64,000 nt of DNA, taken from NCBI GenBank assembly GCA_044508625.1, contig JBIQHJ010000010.1, forward strand, positions 1-64,000. The letters are read 5' to 3'. The number at the start of each line of letters is the position of its first letter. The stretch's first letter is position 1. The DNA is from Castellaniella sp044508625. GTDB lineage: Bacteria; Pseudomonadota; Gammaproteobacteria; Burkholderiales; Burkholderiaceae_B. This document shows positions 63,925 through 64,000 of this stretch, piece by piece. Made by a program: the position numbers and the translations under genes. The notes below the pieces were generated by a model, which saw nothing but the letters and a program-made list of their open reading frames with translations, was not told the origin of the DNA and did not search any database.

Positions 63925-64000
63925 ATGAAGACGATTCCGCGCCGCGCCCGCATCCTGGCCACCCTGGGCCCGGCCAGCTCCTCGCCCGAACGGATCCGCG
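63925..64000 (+). CDS. pyk: Pyruvate kinase, 5' part only
   Basis: Only the first 25 codons are in the window (MKTIPRRARILATLGPASSS). This matches the N-terminus of pyruvate kinases, in which the TLGPAS block belongs to the first strand of the catalytic barrel. CAGGAG precedes the ATG at 63925. Its position after ttuD is typical for the ttuE-type pyruvate kinase that completes conversion of glycerate to pyruvate. The gene continues beyond the right edge. Confidence 0.8.
   Translation, partial: MKTIPRRARILATLGPASSSPERIR

Overview
The window is a contiguous stretch of a high-GC betaproteobacterial chromosome. The order argS, SPOR protein, dsbA, the gene set smg, gluQ, topB, and a MerR-controlled leucine-degradation (liu) cluster carrying aceK all point to Burkholderiales, most likely Alcaligenaceae near Bordetella and Achromobacter. 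That placement is an inference from gene content and protein character; no database search was run. Coding density is very high, no gap between genes exceeds about 230 bases, and I found no rRNA, tRNA, CRISPR array or transposase gene.

Layout. 1-9.7 kb: the 3' end of leuA, a small DUF1840 gene, a secreted Rhs protein fused to a DUF2235 alpha/beta hydrolase, then argS, a SPOR protein, dsbA and a convergent metC-like gene. 9.8-19.4 kb: an MBL-fold hydrolase divergent from liuR, followed by liuA-aceK-thiolase-liuB-liuD. Two near-identical palindromes (TTGACGTTAACGTAAA) mark the LiuR operators. 19.5-23.6 kb: smg, gluQ and topB. 23.7-32.1 kb: two complete TRAP transporter operons of opposite orientation, flanking an acetolactate-synthase-type gene and a SET-domain methyltransferase gene. 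32.1-35.8 kb: a TSUP permease, yaeQ, a gamma-carbonic-anhydrase-like gene and amn.

35.8-45.4 kb is purine catabolism: guanine deaminase (guaD), xanthine dehydrogenase (xdhABC), two paralogous LysR regulators lying tail to tail, uraD and allA. The enzymes for urate to HIU, allantoin and allantoate are not in the window. 58.9-64 kb is the glycerate route that consumes the glyoxylate released by AllA: gcl, hyi, glxR, ttuD and the start of a pyruvate kinase gene, with a divergent LysR regulator.

Between these two linked purine modules lies a pyridine-ring degradation island (46.4-57.8 kb). Five enzymes take a hydroxypyridine carboxylate through 2,5-dihydroxypyridine, N-formylmaleamate, maleamate and maleate to fumarate (NicC-like, NicX, NicD, NicF, NicE). 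Known catalytic or metal residues of NicX, NicD and NicE are present at matching positions. A five-gene branched-chain-amino-acid-type ABC importer, a TetR regulator and a LysR regulator accompany them. The nicotinate hydroxylase is absent, and the first hydroxylase has Gln at the position where I recall His47 in NicC, so the true starting substrate is uncertain. The best candidates for new biology are this importer-linked pyridine island, the Gly/His/Cys repeat tail on its NicF, the secreted Rhs-hydrolase, and the SET methyltransferase in a genome whose topoisomerase III carries a histone-H1-like tail.
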